Below are positions 25,961 to 40,168 of a DNA stretch of 64,000 nucleotides, one piece after another. The notes under the pieces were generated by a model. The model was given only the letters and a program-made list of their open reading frames with translations. It did no database searches and was not told where the DNA came from. This DNA is from Georgenia ruanii (GTDB lineage Bacteria; Actinomycetota; Actinomycetes; Actinomycetales; Actinomycetaceae). Made by a program: the position numbers and the translations under genes. Each line of letters begins with the position of its first letter. The first letter of the stretch is position 1. The stretch covers positions 265,205-329,204 of the forward strand of contig NZ_VUKE01000002.1 of NCBI RefSeq assembly GCF_009193175.1, read 5' to 3'.

Positions 25961-26857
25961 GTGGTCGACGACGGCGCCGCCTCCTGGCGCCCCGCGGTGA
26001 CGGTGCGCCAGGCGGTCGCCGGGGCGGCGCTCCTGCTCGCCGAGGCCGGCGTGCCCTCCGCCGACGTCGACGCGCGCCTGCTGGCCGAGCACGTGCTCGG
26101 CCGCTCGCTCTTCCTCGTGCCGGCCGCGAGCACGTTCGCCGACCTGGGGGAGGGGCTGCAGGCCCACTACGCCGAGCTGGTCGACCGGCGCCGGCGCCGC
26201 GAGCCGCTCCAGCACATCACCGGCCAGATGCCCTTCCGCCACCTCGTCCTGGTCGCGGCGCCCGGCGCGTTCGTGGTGCGCCCGGAGACCGAGGTGGTCG
26301 CCGGCGTCGCCGTCGACGCCGCCGCGACCGTGGCCGCCGGGGGCCGCGCCCCGGTGGTCGTCGACCTGTGCACCGGCTCGGGGGCCATCGCCCTGGCGGT
26401 CGCGACGGAGGTGCCGGGCGCCCGGGTGCACGCCGTCGAGATCTCCGAGGCCGCGCTCGCAGTCGCCCGCCGCAACGTCGACGCCCTCGCCCCCTCGGTC
26501 GACCTGGTCCTCGGCGACGCGGCCACCGCCCTGCCCGCGCTCGACGGCGCGGTCGACGTCGTCGTCTCCAACCCGCCCTACATCCCGCCCGATGCCGTGC
26601 CGCGCGAGCACGAGGTGCGCGAGCACGACCCCGACCTCGCGCTCTACGGCGGGGGCCCCGACGGGCTGGCCGTCCCGCGCGCCGTCGTGCGCACCGCGGC
26701 GCGGCTGCTGCGCCCGGGCGGCACCTTCGTCATGGAGCACGCCGAGGTGCAGGCCGGCGCCGCGCGCGAGCTCGTCGCCGCGGCGGGGTTCGCCGAGGTG
26801 CGCACCGGGCAGGACCTCACCGGCCGCGACCGCTACGTCGTCGCCCGCCGCCGCTGA
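25961..26857 (+). CDS. prmC: Release-factor glutamine methyltransferase
   Basis: This 298-residue SAM-dependent N5-glutamine methyltransferase modifies the GGQ glutamine of RF1 and RF2. The helical N-domain spans about 1-85, the SAM motif is VVDLCTGSGAIALAVA (about 128-143) and the catalytic NPPY is in VVSNPPYIPP (about 204). GTG 25961 lies 1 bp after the prfA stop, so translation is coupled. The 3' end overlaps the convergent VanZ-like gene by 25 bp. Confidence 0.94.
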   Translation: MVDDGAASWRPAVTVRQAVAGAALLLAEAGVPSADVDARLLAEHVLGRSLFLVPAASTFADLGEGLQAHYAELVDRRRRREPLQHITGQMPFRHLVLVAAPGAFVVRPETEVVAGVAVDAAATVAAGGRAPVVVDLCTGSGAIALAVATEVPGARVHAVEISEAALAVARRNVDALAPSVDLVLGDAATALPALDGAVDVVVSNPPYIPPDAVPREHEVREHDPDLALYGGGPDGLAVPRAVVRTAARLLRPGGTFVMEHAEVQAGAARELVAAAGFAEVRTGQDLTGRDRYVVARRR

Positions 26858-27213
26858 CGGGCCGTCAGCGCCCGGGCGAGCGCGACGCCGGCGAGCACGC
26901 CGAGCACGTCCGCGACGGCGTCGAGCGGGTCCCCGGTGCGGCCGGGCAGCAGGGTGTGCTGGACCACCTCGCTGACGACGGCGTGCGCGACGCCGAACCC
27001 GGTGACCAGCGCGGGGGCGAGGCCCGCCCGCAGCGCCGTGAACGTCACGGCGGCGAAGATGACCGCGTGGGTGACCTTGTCCGCCCCGGGCACGTCCGCG
27101 GCGGCCGCCGGGGCGTGGGGCGCGTAGAGCACGAGCACCTGGACGACGAGGGCCACCGCGGTGGCGACCGTCCACCGCCGGCGGGAGGGGCGGCGGGAGC
27201 GGGCGGGCGGCAC
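26833..27213 (-). CDS. VanZ-like family membrane protein
   Basis: This 126-residue protein has about four hydrophobic segments, starting with TVATAVALVVQVLVLYAPH. It has the conserved GADKVTHAVIFAAVTF and SEVVQHTLLPGRTGDPLDAVAD segments of VanZ-like proteins (DxxxH and Q-H-pattern). GTG 27213 is the last reasonable start before the divergent tsaC promoter; no clear ribosome site is seen. Its C-terminus overlaps prmC on the opposite strand. Family members are linked to teicoplanin resistance only in one case; here the function is unknown. Confidence 0.75.
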   Translation of the reverse strand: MPPARSRRPSRRRWTVATAVALVVQVLVLYAPHAPAAAADVPGADKVTHAVIFAAVTFTALRAGLAPALVTGFGVAHAVVSEVVQHTLLPGRTGDPLDAVADVLGVLAGVALARALTARQRRRATT

Positions 27214-27262
27214 GCAGGGCAGGATGTCACGTCCGTCCGGCGCGCGTGAAAGACTCACCCGT

Positions 27263-28066
27263 GTGAATGTGTACGACTGCCAGGATCCGGAGGAACGCAG
27301 CGCAGGCCTCGACGAGGCCGTCAACGCCCTGGGGCGCGGGGCGCTCGCCGTCATCCCCACCGACACCGTGTACGGCATCGCCGCCGACGCGTTCGACGCC
27401 CGCGCCGTCGCCGCCCTGCTGGCCGCCAAGGGCCGCGGGCGGCAGATGCCGCCGCCGGTGCTCGTCGGCAGCCCGGAGACGCTCGACGGCCTGGCCACCG
27501 AGGTGCCGGGCGTGGTCCGCGACCTCGTCACGGCGTTCTGGCCGGGCCCGCTGACGATCATCTGCCTCGCGCAGCCCTCGCTCGCCTGGGACCTGGGCGA
27601 CACCGACGGCACCGTGGCCCTGCGCATGCCCGCGGACGAGACCGCCCTGGCGCTGCTGCGGCGCACCGGCCCGCTGGCCGTCTCCAGCGCGAACCTGTCC
27701 GGGCAGCCGTCGGCGAACACCGCCGCCCAGGCCGTGGCCTACTTCGGCGACAAGGTGGCCGTCTACCTCGACGCCGGCCACGCCGGCGGGGGCGTGGCCT
27801 CCACCATCGTCGACGCGACGGCGGAGCGCCTCACCATCCTGCGGCAGGGGGCGCTCTCGCGCGCCGAGCTGGCCGCGGTCGCCCCCGAGCTCGCCGAGGA
27901 CCTGGCCGCGGAGCAGCCGGAGGCGGAGGACGAGGTCGCCGCCGGCGAGCCCGAGGCGGCCGACACCGGGTCCGCCGTCGACGACGCCGAGGCGGCCGAC
28001 ACCGAGCCCGCGGCCGACGCCGCCGCCGCGGAGGTCCCCACCGGGGAGGGTGACGCCCCGAGGTGA
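27263..28066 (+). CDS. tsaC: Threonylcarbamoyl-AMP synthase (Sua5/YrdC/YwlC)
   Basis: This 267-residue enzyme makes threonylcarbamoyl-AMP for the t6A37 modification of ANN-decoding tRNAs. The YrdC core (about 15-205) contains IPTDTVYGIAADAF, AKGRGRQMPPPVLVGS (KxR motif) and SSANLSGQPS. The last 60 residues are an acidic Ala/Glu tail without known function. GTG 27263 lies 7 nt after AAGACT, so the mRNA may be leaderless. It overlaps wecA by 4 nt (GTGA). A position between prmC and wecA is standard in actinobacteria. Confidence 0.92.
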   Translation: MNVYDCQDPEERSAGLDEAVNALGRGALAVIPTDTVYGIAADAFDARAVAALLAAKGRGRQMPPPVLVGSPETLDGLATEVPGVVRDLVTAFWPGPLTIICLAQPSLAWDLGDTDGTVALRMPADETALALLRRTGPLAVSSANLSGQPSANTAAQAVAYFGDKVAVYLDAGHAGGGVASTIVDATAERLTILRQGALSRAELAAVAPELAEDLAAEQPEAEDEVAAGEPEAADTGSAVDDAEAADTEPAADAAAAEVPTGEGDAPR

Positions 28067-29493
28067 GGGTCTACCTGCTCGTCCTGCTGACCGCGGCGGC
28101 CGTGACGTTCCTCCTCACGCCGATCGTGCGGCGGCTGGCGCACGTCACCCGCGCCCTCACCCCGGTGCGGGCGCGGGACGTGCACACCGTGCCCACCCCG
28201 CGCCTGGGCGGCGTGGCCATGCTGGCCGGTCTCGCCGCGGCGCTGGTGGTGGGCTCGCAGGTGCCCTTCCTGCACGCCGTCTTCTGGGACACCTCCACCG
28301 CCTGGGCGATCCTCGGCGGCGCGACGGTGGTGTGCCTGCTCGGCGTGGCCGACGACATCTGGGACCTGGACTGGATGACCAAGCTGGTCGGCCAGGTGCT
28401 CGCCGCGGGACTCATGGCCTGGCAGGGCGTCCAGCTCATCACCTTCCCGGTCTTCGGGCTGACGATCGGCTCGAGCCGGCTGTCGCTGTTCGCGACGATC
28501 CTCGTCGTGGTCGTGTGCATCAACGCGGTGAACTTCGTCGACGGCCTCGACGGGCTGGCCGCGGGCATGATCGCCATCGGCGGCGGCGCGTTCTTCTTCT
28601 ACACCTACCTGCTCACCCGCGAGGCGCAGCCGGGCAACTACGCCAACCTCGCCACCGCGGTCATCGCCGCCCTGGTGGGGGTGTGCCTGGGCTTCCTCCC
28701 GCACAACTTCAACCCGGCGAAGATCTTCATGGGCGACTCCGGGTCCATGCTGCTCGGCCTCGTCGTCGCCGCCGCGGCCATCGTCGTCACCGGGCAGATC
28801 GACCCGGCCGCCGTCTCCACCGGGCAGGTGCTGCCCGCCTACGTGCCGATCCTGTTGCCGGTGGCGGTGCTGCTGCTGCCGCTGCTGGACATGACCCTCG
28901 CCGTCCTGCGCCGCGTGCGCGCCGGGCACTCGCCGTTCCATCCCGACCGCATGCACCTGCACCACCGCCTGCTGGGGCTGGGGCACAGCCACCGGCGGGC
29001 CGTGCTCATCATGTACCTGTGGACGACGGTGTTCGCCTTCAGCGCCGTCGCGCTGGCCGTGTTCTCGCCGCTGCAGGTCGCCGTCGGGGCGGCCATCGCC
29101 ATCGCCGTCGCCGCGGTCGTGACGTACAACCAGCTGCCCGGCCTGCGCCACGCCGCCGAGCCCGAGGGCGGCGCCTCGGCCGCGCCGGAGGCCGCCGGGC
29201 CGGACGACGAGGGCGCGTCGGCCCCGCCGCAGGCCGCCTGGCCGGACGACGCCGCCGCACCGGCCGAGGTCGCCGCACCGGCCGAGGTCCCCGCTGCGCC
29301 GGCCGAGGTTCCCGCCGATCGGCCGGTCGCCGCCGGCGACGGCGAGCCCGCGCGCCGCGAGGTCGCCGCCGGGCCGGACATCGCCGTCGGCCCGCCCGCC
29401 CTGTCCTCTCCCACCGCCCCGTCCCGCGCCGCCGGCCGCCACACCGCGCCCGCCATCGCCGCCCCTCACCCCGCGAAGGACCAGCCCCGATGA
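28063..29493 (+). CDS. wecA: Undecaprenyl-phosphate GlcNAc-1-phosphate transferase (WecA/MraY-like)
   Basis: This 476-residue polytopic enzyme of the PNPT family attaches a sugar-1-phosphate to undecaprenyl phosphate, starting wall-polymer synthesis. About eleven hydrophobic helices are present, with the PRLGGVAM, VNFVDGLDGLAAG and FMGDSGSMLLG motifs and HPDRMHLHHRL near the end, the HxHH pattern of WecA rather than MraY. The last 125 residues are an Ala/Pro/Glu-rich tail with repeated PAEVPA/PAEVAA units. GTG 28063 overlaps the tsaC stop. Coupling to the AtpI-like gene follows through ATGA. Confidence 0.9.
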   Translation: MRVYLLVLLTAAAVTFLLTPIVRRLAHVTRALTPVRARDVHTVPTPRLGGVAMLAGLAAALVVGSQVPFLHAVFWDTSTAWAILGGATVVCLLGVADDIWDLDWMTKLVGQVLAAGLMAWQGVQLITFPVFGLTIGSSRLSLFATILVVVVCINAVNFVDGLDGLAAGMIAIGGGAFFFYTYLLTREAQPGNYANLATAVIAALVGVCLGFLPHNFNPAKIFMGDSGSMLLGLVVAAAAIVVTGQIDPAAVSTGQVLPAYVPILLPVAVLLLPLLDMTLAVLRRVRAGHSPFHPDRMHLHHRLLGLGHSHRRAVLIMYLWTTVFAFSAVALAVFSPLQVAVGAAIAIAVAAVVTYNQLPGLRHAAEPEGGASAAPEAAGPDDEGASAPPQAAWPDDAAAPAEVAAPAEVPAAPAEVPADRPVAAGDGEPARREVAAGPDIAVGPPALSSPTAPSRAAGRHTAPAIAAPHPAKDQPR

Positions 29494-29963
29494 CCGACCG
29501 CCCCTCCGCCGCGCCGGGTCCGACACCCGACACCTCCGGTGCCACCCGGGACATGTTCCGGCGCATCCTGCGCCAGCTGACCCTCCTCGTCCTCGTCCTC
29601 GCCGTGGGCGGCGGGGTGGTCGGCTACCTCGTCGCCGGGCAGCCGGGGCTGTGGGGGGCCCTCATGGGCGCCGGCGTCGCCGCGCTCTTCATGGTCGGCA
29701 CGGCCGCGACGATGCTCCTCACCGCCGACAAGCCGCTGCACGTGGCCAGCGCCGCAGGCGTGGGCGGCTGGATCGTCAAGCTCGTCCTGCTGCTCGTGCT
29801 CCTCGCGCTCGTGCGCGGCAAGGGCTTCTACTCGCCCGGGGCGTTCTTCGTCGTCCTCGTGCTCGCCATCGTGGGCTCCTTCGTCATCGAGGCCCGGGCC
29901 GTGCTGCGTTCGCGCGTGCCCACGTTCGAGCCGCCCCGGCCCCCGTCGGAGGACGAGGCCTGA
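29490..29963 (+). CDS. AtpI-like small membrane protein
   Basis: This 157-residue protein has four hydrophobic segments (about 38-58, 64-88, 98-120, 125-145). It lies between wecA and atpB, the usual place of the AtpI/subunit I-like protein of actinobacteria, which may help assemble the c-ring or move Mg2+. Sequence similarity to AtpI is weak, so the name rests on topology and position. ATG 29490 overlaps the wecA stop. A separate promoter (TAGGCT at 30121) lies between it and atpB. Confidence 0.7.
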   Translation: MTDRPSAAPGPTPDTSGATRDMFRRILRQLTLLVLVLAVGGGVVGYLVAGQPGLWGALMGAGVAALFMVGTAATMLLTADKPLHVASAAGVGGWIVKLVLLLVLLALVRGKGFYSPGAFFVVLVLAIVGSFVIEARAVLRSRVPTFEPPRPPSEDEA

Positions 29964-30120
29964 TCCGCGCCGGGCGACGGGGGCCTGCCCCGCCGCGTGG
30001 ACGGGGGTTGACCTGCCCGGTCGCCGACGCCGGGAGCCGAGCGCCACCGGCGCCGGAGGGGGCCGGCGTCGACGTCCGTCCGCCGCCCGGGCGGTGGTCT
30101 TTGGGGGCGTCAACATGCGT

Positions 30121-30126
30121 TAGGCT
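30121..30126 (+). promoter_or_regulatory. -10 box of the atp operon
   Basis: TAGGCT in the context CGTTAGGCTCTG fits a -10 element. It gives a leader of about 80 nt to the preferred atpB start. No regulatory structure is obvious in the leader. Confidence 0.4.
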
Positions 30127-30210
30127 CTGTGCAGTCCCTGGCTGCGCGACGTGATTCGCGCATGCGCGGGAAACCACACTGAGAGCCGGAACGAGCCACA
30201 GGGGGACGTC

Positions 30211-31323
<1,113 letters not shown>

Positions 31324-31324
<1 letters not shown>

Positions 31325-31896
31325 TGACTCCCACCGACCTGGTGCTGGCTGCGGCGGAGGAGCACAACGTCCTCCTTCCGGCCAGCTACGACATCCTCTG
31401 GTCGGCGGTGTGCGTCGTCATCATCGCGTTCTTCCTCGTGAAGTACGCCGTGCCGCGACTGACCGCGATGCTCGACGAGCGCGCCGCGAAGATCGAGGCC
31501 GGCCTCGCTCAGGCGGAGGAGGCCCAGCAGGCCGCCGCCCAGGCGGAGGAGCAGATCGCCGCCGAGCTCGGCGCCGCGCGCCGCGAGGCCGCCGAGGTGC
31601 GTGAGCGCGCCCAGGAAGAGGGCAAGCAGATCGTCGGCGACGCCCGGGCCAAGGCCCAGGCCGAGGCCGACCGCGTCACCGCCAACGCCGCGCGGCAGAT
31701 CGAGGCCGACCGGCAGGCCGCGCAGATCTCCCTGCGCACCGACGTCGGCATGCTCGCCAGCGAGCTGGCCTCGCGCATCGTCGGCGAGTCGGTCACCGAC
31801 CGGGCGCTGCAGTCCCGCGTCATCGACCGGTTCCTCGACGAGCTCGACGCCCAGACGGCGCAGGCCCCGGCGGACGCGAAGGTGCAGGAGGCCTGA
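31324..31896 (+). CDS. atpF: F1Fo ATP synthase subunit b
   Basis: This 190-residue peripheral stalk subunit has one membrane helix (about 24-44, LWSAVCVVIIAFFLVKYAV). A long charged, Ala-rich coiled coil follows, and the C-terminus contacts delta. ATG 31324 overlaps the atpE stop, and the stop overlaps atpH, so translation is coupled on both sides. Confidence 0.95.
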
Positions 31897-32711
31897 TGCG
31901 TGCGAGCAGCGAGGCGGCCCTGGAGCGGGCGCAGGAGCGGTGGGAGCCGGTCCTGCGCGAGGTGGGGGAGCGCGCCCGGACCCTGGGCGAGCAGCTCTTC
32001 GGCGCCGTCGACGTCCTCGACGGCTCCGGCGCGCTGCGGCGGGCCCTGACCGACCCGTCGCGTGACGGCGAGGACAAGGCCCGGCTGGCGGGCGCCGTCT
32101 TCGGCGGGAAGGTCGACGCCGAGGCGGTCGACCTCGTCGCCGGGCTCGTGCGCGAGCGCTGGTCCGACGACCGGGACCTGCCGGAGGCGGTGGAGTCCCT
32201 CGCGGTGGAGTCCGTGCTGGCGGCCGCGCAGGCCGCGGGCCGGCTGGCCGACGTCGAGGACGAGTCCTACCGCCTCGTGCGGATGCTCGCCGACGAGCGC
32301 GAGCTGCGCAACGCCGTCGAGGACCGCAACCTCCCCGCGGAGCGCCGCGCGGGCCTGATGGAGGCCGTGCTCAACGGCAAGGTCTTCCCGGAGACCTCCG
32401 TGCTGGCCGTTCGCGCCGCCCGGTCGCTGCGTCGCCGCTCGGTGACCACCGCGCTGCGCACCGTCACCGAGCTCGCCGCACGCCGGCGGGCCCACATGGT
32501 GGCGTCCGTGACCTCCGCGGTCCCGCTCTCGCAGGAGCAGATCGACCGGCTCGCGGCCATCCTGCGCCGTACCTACGGCCGGGACGTGCAGGTGCACGTC
32601 GGCCTCGACCCCGAGCTGCTCGGCGGCGTGCGGGTGCAGGTGGGCGACGACGTCATCGACGGCACGCTGGCCACCCGCCTCGCCGACGCCCGGCGCCGGC
32701 TCGCGGGCTGA
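31896..32711 (+). CDS. atpH: F1Fo ATP synthase subunit delta
   Basis: This 271-residue subunit connects the stator stalk to F1. It is longer than the roughly 180-residue proteobacterial form, as is usual for actinobacteria. The conserved C-terminal region is in [20 protein letters not shown]. Its start overlaps the atpF stop by one base. A 59-bp gap with GGAAG leads to atpA. Confidence 0.94.
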   Translation: MRASSEAALERAQERWEPVLREVGERARTLGEQLFGAVDVLDGSGALRRALTDPSRDGEDKARLAGAVFGGKVDAEAVDLVAGLVRERWSDDRDLPEAVESLAVESVLAAAQAAGRLADVEDESYRLVRMLADERELRNAVEDRNLPAERRAGLMEAVLNGKVFPETSVLAVRAARSLRRRSVTTALRTVTELAARRRAHMVASVTSAVPLSQEQIDRLAAILRRTYGRDVQVHVGLDPELLGGVRVQVGDDVIDGTLATRLADARRRLAG

Positions 32712-32770
32712 CCCCGCACCCCGAACCTGAGACATCGACCGCGCGGCGGTCACTACGTGAAGGAAGACCA

Positions 32771-34411
<1,641 letters not shown>

Positions 34412-34413
34412 GC

Positions 34414-36830
<2,417 letters not shown>

Positions 36831-36861
36831 GCGGGCGCCGGAAGCGAAGGAGGCCCCGACG

Positions 36862-37143
36862 GTGGCGATGAAGGTAGAGGTTGTGTCCACGCACGCCCCG
36901 GTGTGGACGGGCGAGGCGACGAGCGTCGTGGTGCCCGCGGCGAACGGCGAGCTCGGGATCCTCACCGGGCGTGAGCCGGTGCTCGCCGTGCTCCGCGAGG
37001 GCACGGTGCGCATCACCCCGACGGACGGCGAGCTCGTGACGGTCGACGTCACCGAGGGCTTCGTGTCCGTGGACCGCGACAACGTCACGGTCGTGCTCGA
37101 GAGCGCGGCGGACGCCGCGCTGCTCGGCGGCCTGGGGGAGTAG
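36862..37143 (+). CDS. atpC: F1Fo ATP synthase subunit epsilon, short form
   Basis: This 93-residue protein contains only the N-terminal beta-sandwich domain (NGELGILTGREPVLAVL). The C-terminal two-helix domain that inhibits ATP hydrolysis in E. coli (about 45 residues) is missing. The short form occurs in other high-GC Gram-positive relatives, so this is probably normal for the lineage, but inhibition of reverse rotation must work differently. GTG 36862 follows GAAGGAGG. It is followed 8 bp later by the DUF2550 gene. Confidence 0.93.
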   Translation: MAMKVEVVSTHAPVWTGEATSVVVPAANGELGILTGREPVLAVLREGTVRITPTDGELVTVDVTEGFVSVDRDNVTVVLESAADAALLGGLGE

Positions 37144-37151
37144 GAGCGCCA

Positions 37152-37568
37152 TTGACGGGGGCGGGAACCACGTGGGGAATGCTCGCGGTTCTCGCCCTCG
37201 TCCTGCTCGGCGTCCTCGTCGTCGCCTTCGCGGTGCGCGTGCGGCGCATCGCCAACCGGGTGGGCTCGTTCGAGTGCGCCCTGCGCCGGACCGGCGCGAA
37301 GGACTGGACCAGCGGCATCGCCTGCTACGGCGCGGGCCGGATCGACTGGTACCGGCTGGTGTCCCTGCGGCTGCGCCCGTCGCGCTCCTTCACCCGCGAC
37401 GGGCTCGTCGTGCTCGAGCGGCGGGTGCGGGCGGGGGCCGGGCACGTCATCGAGGCGCGGGTGGCGTGCGGCGGTGAGCAGCTCGAGCTGGCCATGGTGC
37501 GCGAGGCCTTCGCCGGCCTGGTGAGCTGGCTCGAGGCGGCCCCGCCGCGCGGGGAGCCGCGGCTCTAA
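37152..37568 (+). CDS. DUF2550 family protein
   Basis: This 138-residue protein has one N-terminal membrane helix (about 8-30, WGMLAVLALVLLGVLVVAFA). A cytoplasmic domain follows with FECALRRTGAKDWTSGIACYG and a W/Y-rich region, matching the DUF2550 proteins that regularly follow atpC in actinobacteria. TTG 37152 is preceded by TAGGAG with a 5-nt spacer. Function unknown; the position suggests a membrane-related role. Confidence 0.85.
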   Translation: MTGAGTTWGMLAVLALVLLGVLVVAFAVRVRRIANRVGSFECALRRTGAKDWTSGIACYGAGRIDWYRLVSLRLRPSRSFTRDGLVVLERRVRAGAGHVIEARVACGGEQLELAMVREAFAGLVSWLEAAPPRGEPRL

Positions 37569-37587
37569 GGGGGCGCGCGCCACCCGG

Positions 37588-38058
37588 GTGAACCGGTTCC
37601 AGGTCATCCCGGCCGCCTATGTCCTTCTCGTCGAGCCAGCGACGAGCGGGTGCCTGGATCGGGTCCTGCTCTCCTTGCGGCGCAACACCGGGTACATGGA
37701 TGAGCACTGGTCCTTCGGTGCCGCCGGCCATGTCGAGGCCGGCGAGTCCGTCCTCGAGGCCGCCGTCCGCGAGGCCCGTGAGGAACTCGGCGTGGAGCTG
37801 CGCACGTCCGACCTCGAACCGCTCACCGTCATGCATCGCACGGCCGGAACCGGTGATCCCATCGACGAGCGCGTGGACTTCTTCTTCGCCGCGCACACGT
37901 GGCTGGGCCGACCCGAACGGCGTGAACCGCACAAGGCCGCTGCCATGAGGTGGTTCTCGTTGGATGAGCTGCCTGCCCACGTGGTCCCGCACGAGCTCGA
38001 GGTGCTCGAGCACCTCCGCACGGGCGACGTCCCACCCGTCACCGTCGTGGGGTTCTGA
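37588..38058 (+). CDS. NUDIX hydrolase
   Basis: This 156-residue hydrolase of nucleoside diphosphate derivatives carries a complete Nudix box, [12 protein letters not shown] followed by [13 protein letters not shown] (about residues 48-71), so all metal-binding glutamates are present. The substrate is unknown. GTG 37588 lies 19 bp after the DUF2550 stop. It separates DUF2550 from nucS, which are often adjacent, and its codons end in A or T more often than those of its neighbours, suggesting later acquisition (inference). Confidence 0.9.
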   Translation: MNRFQVIPAAYVLLVEPATSGCLDRVLLSLRRNTGYMDEHWSFGAAGHVEAGESVLEAAVREAREELGVELRTSDLEPLTVMHRTAGTGDPIDERVDFFFAAHTWLGRPERREPHKAAAMRWFSLDELPAHVVPHELEVLEHLRTGDVPPVTVVGF

Positions 38059-38113
38059 CCGGCTGACGAGCGGGTGGCTGGTCGCCGCGAATCGGAAGGT
38101 AAGGTTCTCCGTC

Positions 38114-38809
38114 GTGCGCGTCGTCATTGCCAGCTGCTCCGTGGACTACTCCGGGCGCCTGGACGCCCACCTGCCGCTCGCCACTCGGCTGCTCATGATC
38201 AAGGCGGACGGGTCCGTCCTCGTCCACTCCGACGGCGGGTCGTACAAGCCGCTGAACTGGATGTCCCCGCCGTGCCGGCTCACGGTCGGCGAGCCCGACG
38301 ACGGCGACGCCGAGCAGGGCGTGCGCGAGGTGTGGACCGTGCAGAACGCCAAGAGCGACGACCGGCTGGTCGTGCGCGTGCACGAGGTCGTCGCCGACCA
38401 CACCGTGGAGCTCGGCATCGACCCGGGCCTCGTCAAGGACGGCGTCGAGGCCCACCTGCAGAAGCTGCTCGCCGAGCAGATCGAGCTGCTCGGCCCCGGG
38501 CACCAGCTCGTCCGGCGCGAGTACCCCACGGCGATCGGCCCGGTCGACATCATGGCCAAGGACCCCGCGGGCGCCTCGGTCGCGGTGGAGATCAAGCGCC
38601 GCGGCGACATCGACGGCGTCGAGCAGCTCACCCGCTACCTCGAGCTGCTCAACCGCGACCCGCTGCTCGCCCCGGTGCAAGGCGTCTTCGCGGCCCAGGA
38701 GATCAAGCCCCAGGCCCGGGTGCTGGCCACCGACCGCGGCATACGCTGCCTCGTGCTCGACTACGACGCCATGCGAGGCATCGACGACGTCGAGTCGCGG
38801 CTGTTCTAA
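38114..38809 (+). CDS. nucS: Mismatch-specific endonuclease NucS (EndoMS)
   Basis: This 231-residue endonuclease replaces MutS/MutL mismatch repair in actinobacteria and archaea by cutting both strands at mismatches. The N-terminal DNA-binding half starts [16 protein letters not shown]. The catalytic RecB-like domain carries GPVDIMAKD and [13 protein letters not shown], giving the D-ExK active site. GTG 38114 lies 8 nt after TAAGGT without a strong ribosome site, suggesting a leaderless mRNA. The clamp-binding motif expected at the C-terminus is not clear here (last residues DVESRLF). Confidence 0.95.
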   Translation: MRVVIASCSVDYSGRLDAHLPLATRLLMIKADGSVLVHSDGGSYKPLNWMSPPCRLTVGEPDDGDAEQGVREVWTVQNAKSDDRLVVRVHEVVADHTVELGIDPGLVKDGVEAHLQKLLAEQIELLGPGHQLVRREYPTAIGPVDIMAKDPAGASVAVEIKRRGDIDGVEQLTRYLELLNRDPLLAPVQGVFAAQEIKPQARVLATDRGIRCLVLDYDAMRGIDDVESRLF

Positions 38810-38947
38810 GCGCCGGCGTTCGCCTGACGCGCAGCACGCCACGCCCTACCGAGGGCTCGTCGGCTCGCCCGGGACCTCACGGCGCGCGGAGGAGTTGACG
38901 CCTCACCGCGTGGGTATCGGACCGCCAGCGGGTGTTGGATGGGGGGC

Positions 38948-40168
38948 ATGGCTGACGAGCACCGGGCGCTGCGCGGGCGGGTCGTGACCGCCGACCGCGT
39001 GCTGAGCGACGGCGCCGTCGTCCTCGCCGGGCCGAGGATCGCCTGGGTCGGCCCGGTCGAGGAGGCCGCGGCCGCCGGCCACGGGACCGCCGTCGCCGCC
39101 ACGCCCGCGCCCACGGACGGCCGCTACGTGCTGCCCGGCCTGGTCGACCTGCACTGCCACGGCGGCGGCGGGGCGTCCTTCCCCGACGCCGAGGACGCCC
39201 CGGCCGCGCTGGGCGCCGTCGTCGAGCACCGCCGCCACGGCACCACCACCCTGGTCGCCTCGCTCGTCACCGCCGCCCCGGACACGTTGCGCGCGCGCGT
39301 GGGCCTGCTCGCCGACCTCGCCGACGCCGGGGAGATCGACGGCATCCACCTCGAGGGCCCCTTCCTGTCCCCGGCGCGCTGCGGCGCCCAGGACCCGGCC
39401 CTCATGCGGGCGCCCGACCCCGCCCTCGCCGGCGAGCTCCTCGCCCTCGGCCGCGGGCACGTCGCCACCATGACGCTCGCGCCCGAGCGCCCCGGCAACA
39501 CCGGGCCCGACGGCGTCGCCGCCCGCCTCGTCGCCGGCGCCGCGCTGCCCGCCTGGGGCCACACCGACGCCGGGCCGGAGGAGACCCGCCGCGCCCTCGC
39601 CGAGTCCGCCGAGCTGCTGCGCGCCACTGCCGGCGCCCGCGCCGCGCGCCCCACCGTCACCCACCTCTTCAACGGGATGCGCCCGCTGCACCACCGGGAT
39701 CCGGGCCCCATCGGCGAGTTCCTCGCCGCCGCCCGCCGCGGCGCCGCCGTCGTCGAGCTCATCGGCGACGGCGTGCACCTCGCGCCCGCCGTGGTCCGCG
39801 CGGTCTACGAGCTGGTCGGGCGGGAGAACGCCGCCCTCGTTACCGACGCCATGGCGGCCGCCGGCATGCCCGACGGCGCCTACCGGCTCGGCTCCATGGA
39901 GGTCACCGTCGCCGGCGGGGTCGCCCGGCTCAGCGTCGACGGGACCATCGCCGGCGGCACCGCGCACCTGCTCGACGTCGTCCGCACCACCGTCGCCGGC
40001 GGCGTCCCGCTCGTCGACGCCGTCTACATGGCCGCGAGCACGCCCGCGGCCGTCCTGGGCCGCCGCGACGTCGGGGCCCTCGAGGCCGGCCGCCGCGCCG
40101 ACGTCGTCGTCACCGACGCCGACCTGCGGCCCCTCGCCGTCCACCGTCTCGGCCAGGAGGTCACATGA
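38948..40168 (+). CDS. nagA: N-acetylglucosamine-6-phosphate deacetylase
   Basis: This 406-residue amidohydrolase removes acetate from GlcNAc-6-phosphate in amino-sugar use and cell-wall recycling. Motifs: the metal-binding HCHGGGG (about 69), [24 protein letters not shown] and the catalytic aspartate in [16 protein letters not shown] 38948 lies 7 nt after a TTGGAT -10-like box with no separate ribosome site; ATG 38939 is possible but less likely. The stop overlaps the GH1 gene in an ATGA, so both are co-expressed. No nagB is visible in this window. Confidence 0.92.
   Translation: MADEHRALRGRVVTADRVLSDGAVVLAGPRIAWVGPVEEAAAAGHGTAVAATPAPTDGRYVLPGLVDLHCHGGGGASFPDAEDAPAALGAVVEHRRHGTTTLVASLVTAAPDTLRARVGLLADLADAGEIDGIHLEGPFLSPARCGAQDPALMRAPDPALAGELLALGRGHVATMTLAPERPGNTGPDGVAARLVAGAALPAWGHTDAGPEETRRALAESAELLRATAGARAARPTVTHLFNGMRPLHHRDPGPIGEFLAAARRGAAVVELIGDGVHLAPAVVRAVYELVGRENAALVTDAMAAAGMPDGAYRLGSMEVTVAGGVARLSVDGTIAGGTAHLLDVVRTTVAGGVPLVDAVYMAASTPAAVLGRRDVGALEAGRRADVVVTDADLRPLAVHRLGQEVT

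Noticed and set aside
26833..27213. VanZ-like gene as evidence for glycopeptide resistance
   Set aside because: No vanHAX or vanRS genes are nearby; VanZ-like proteins are widespread without a link to resistance.
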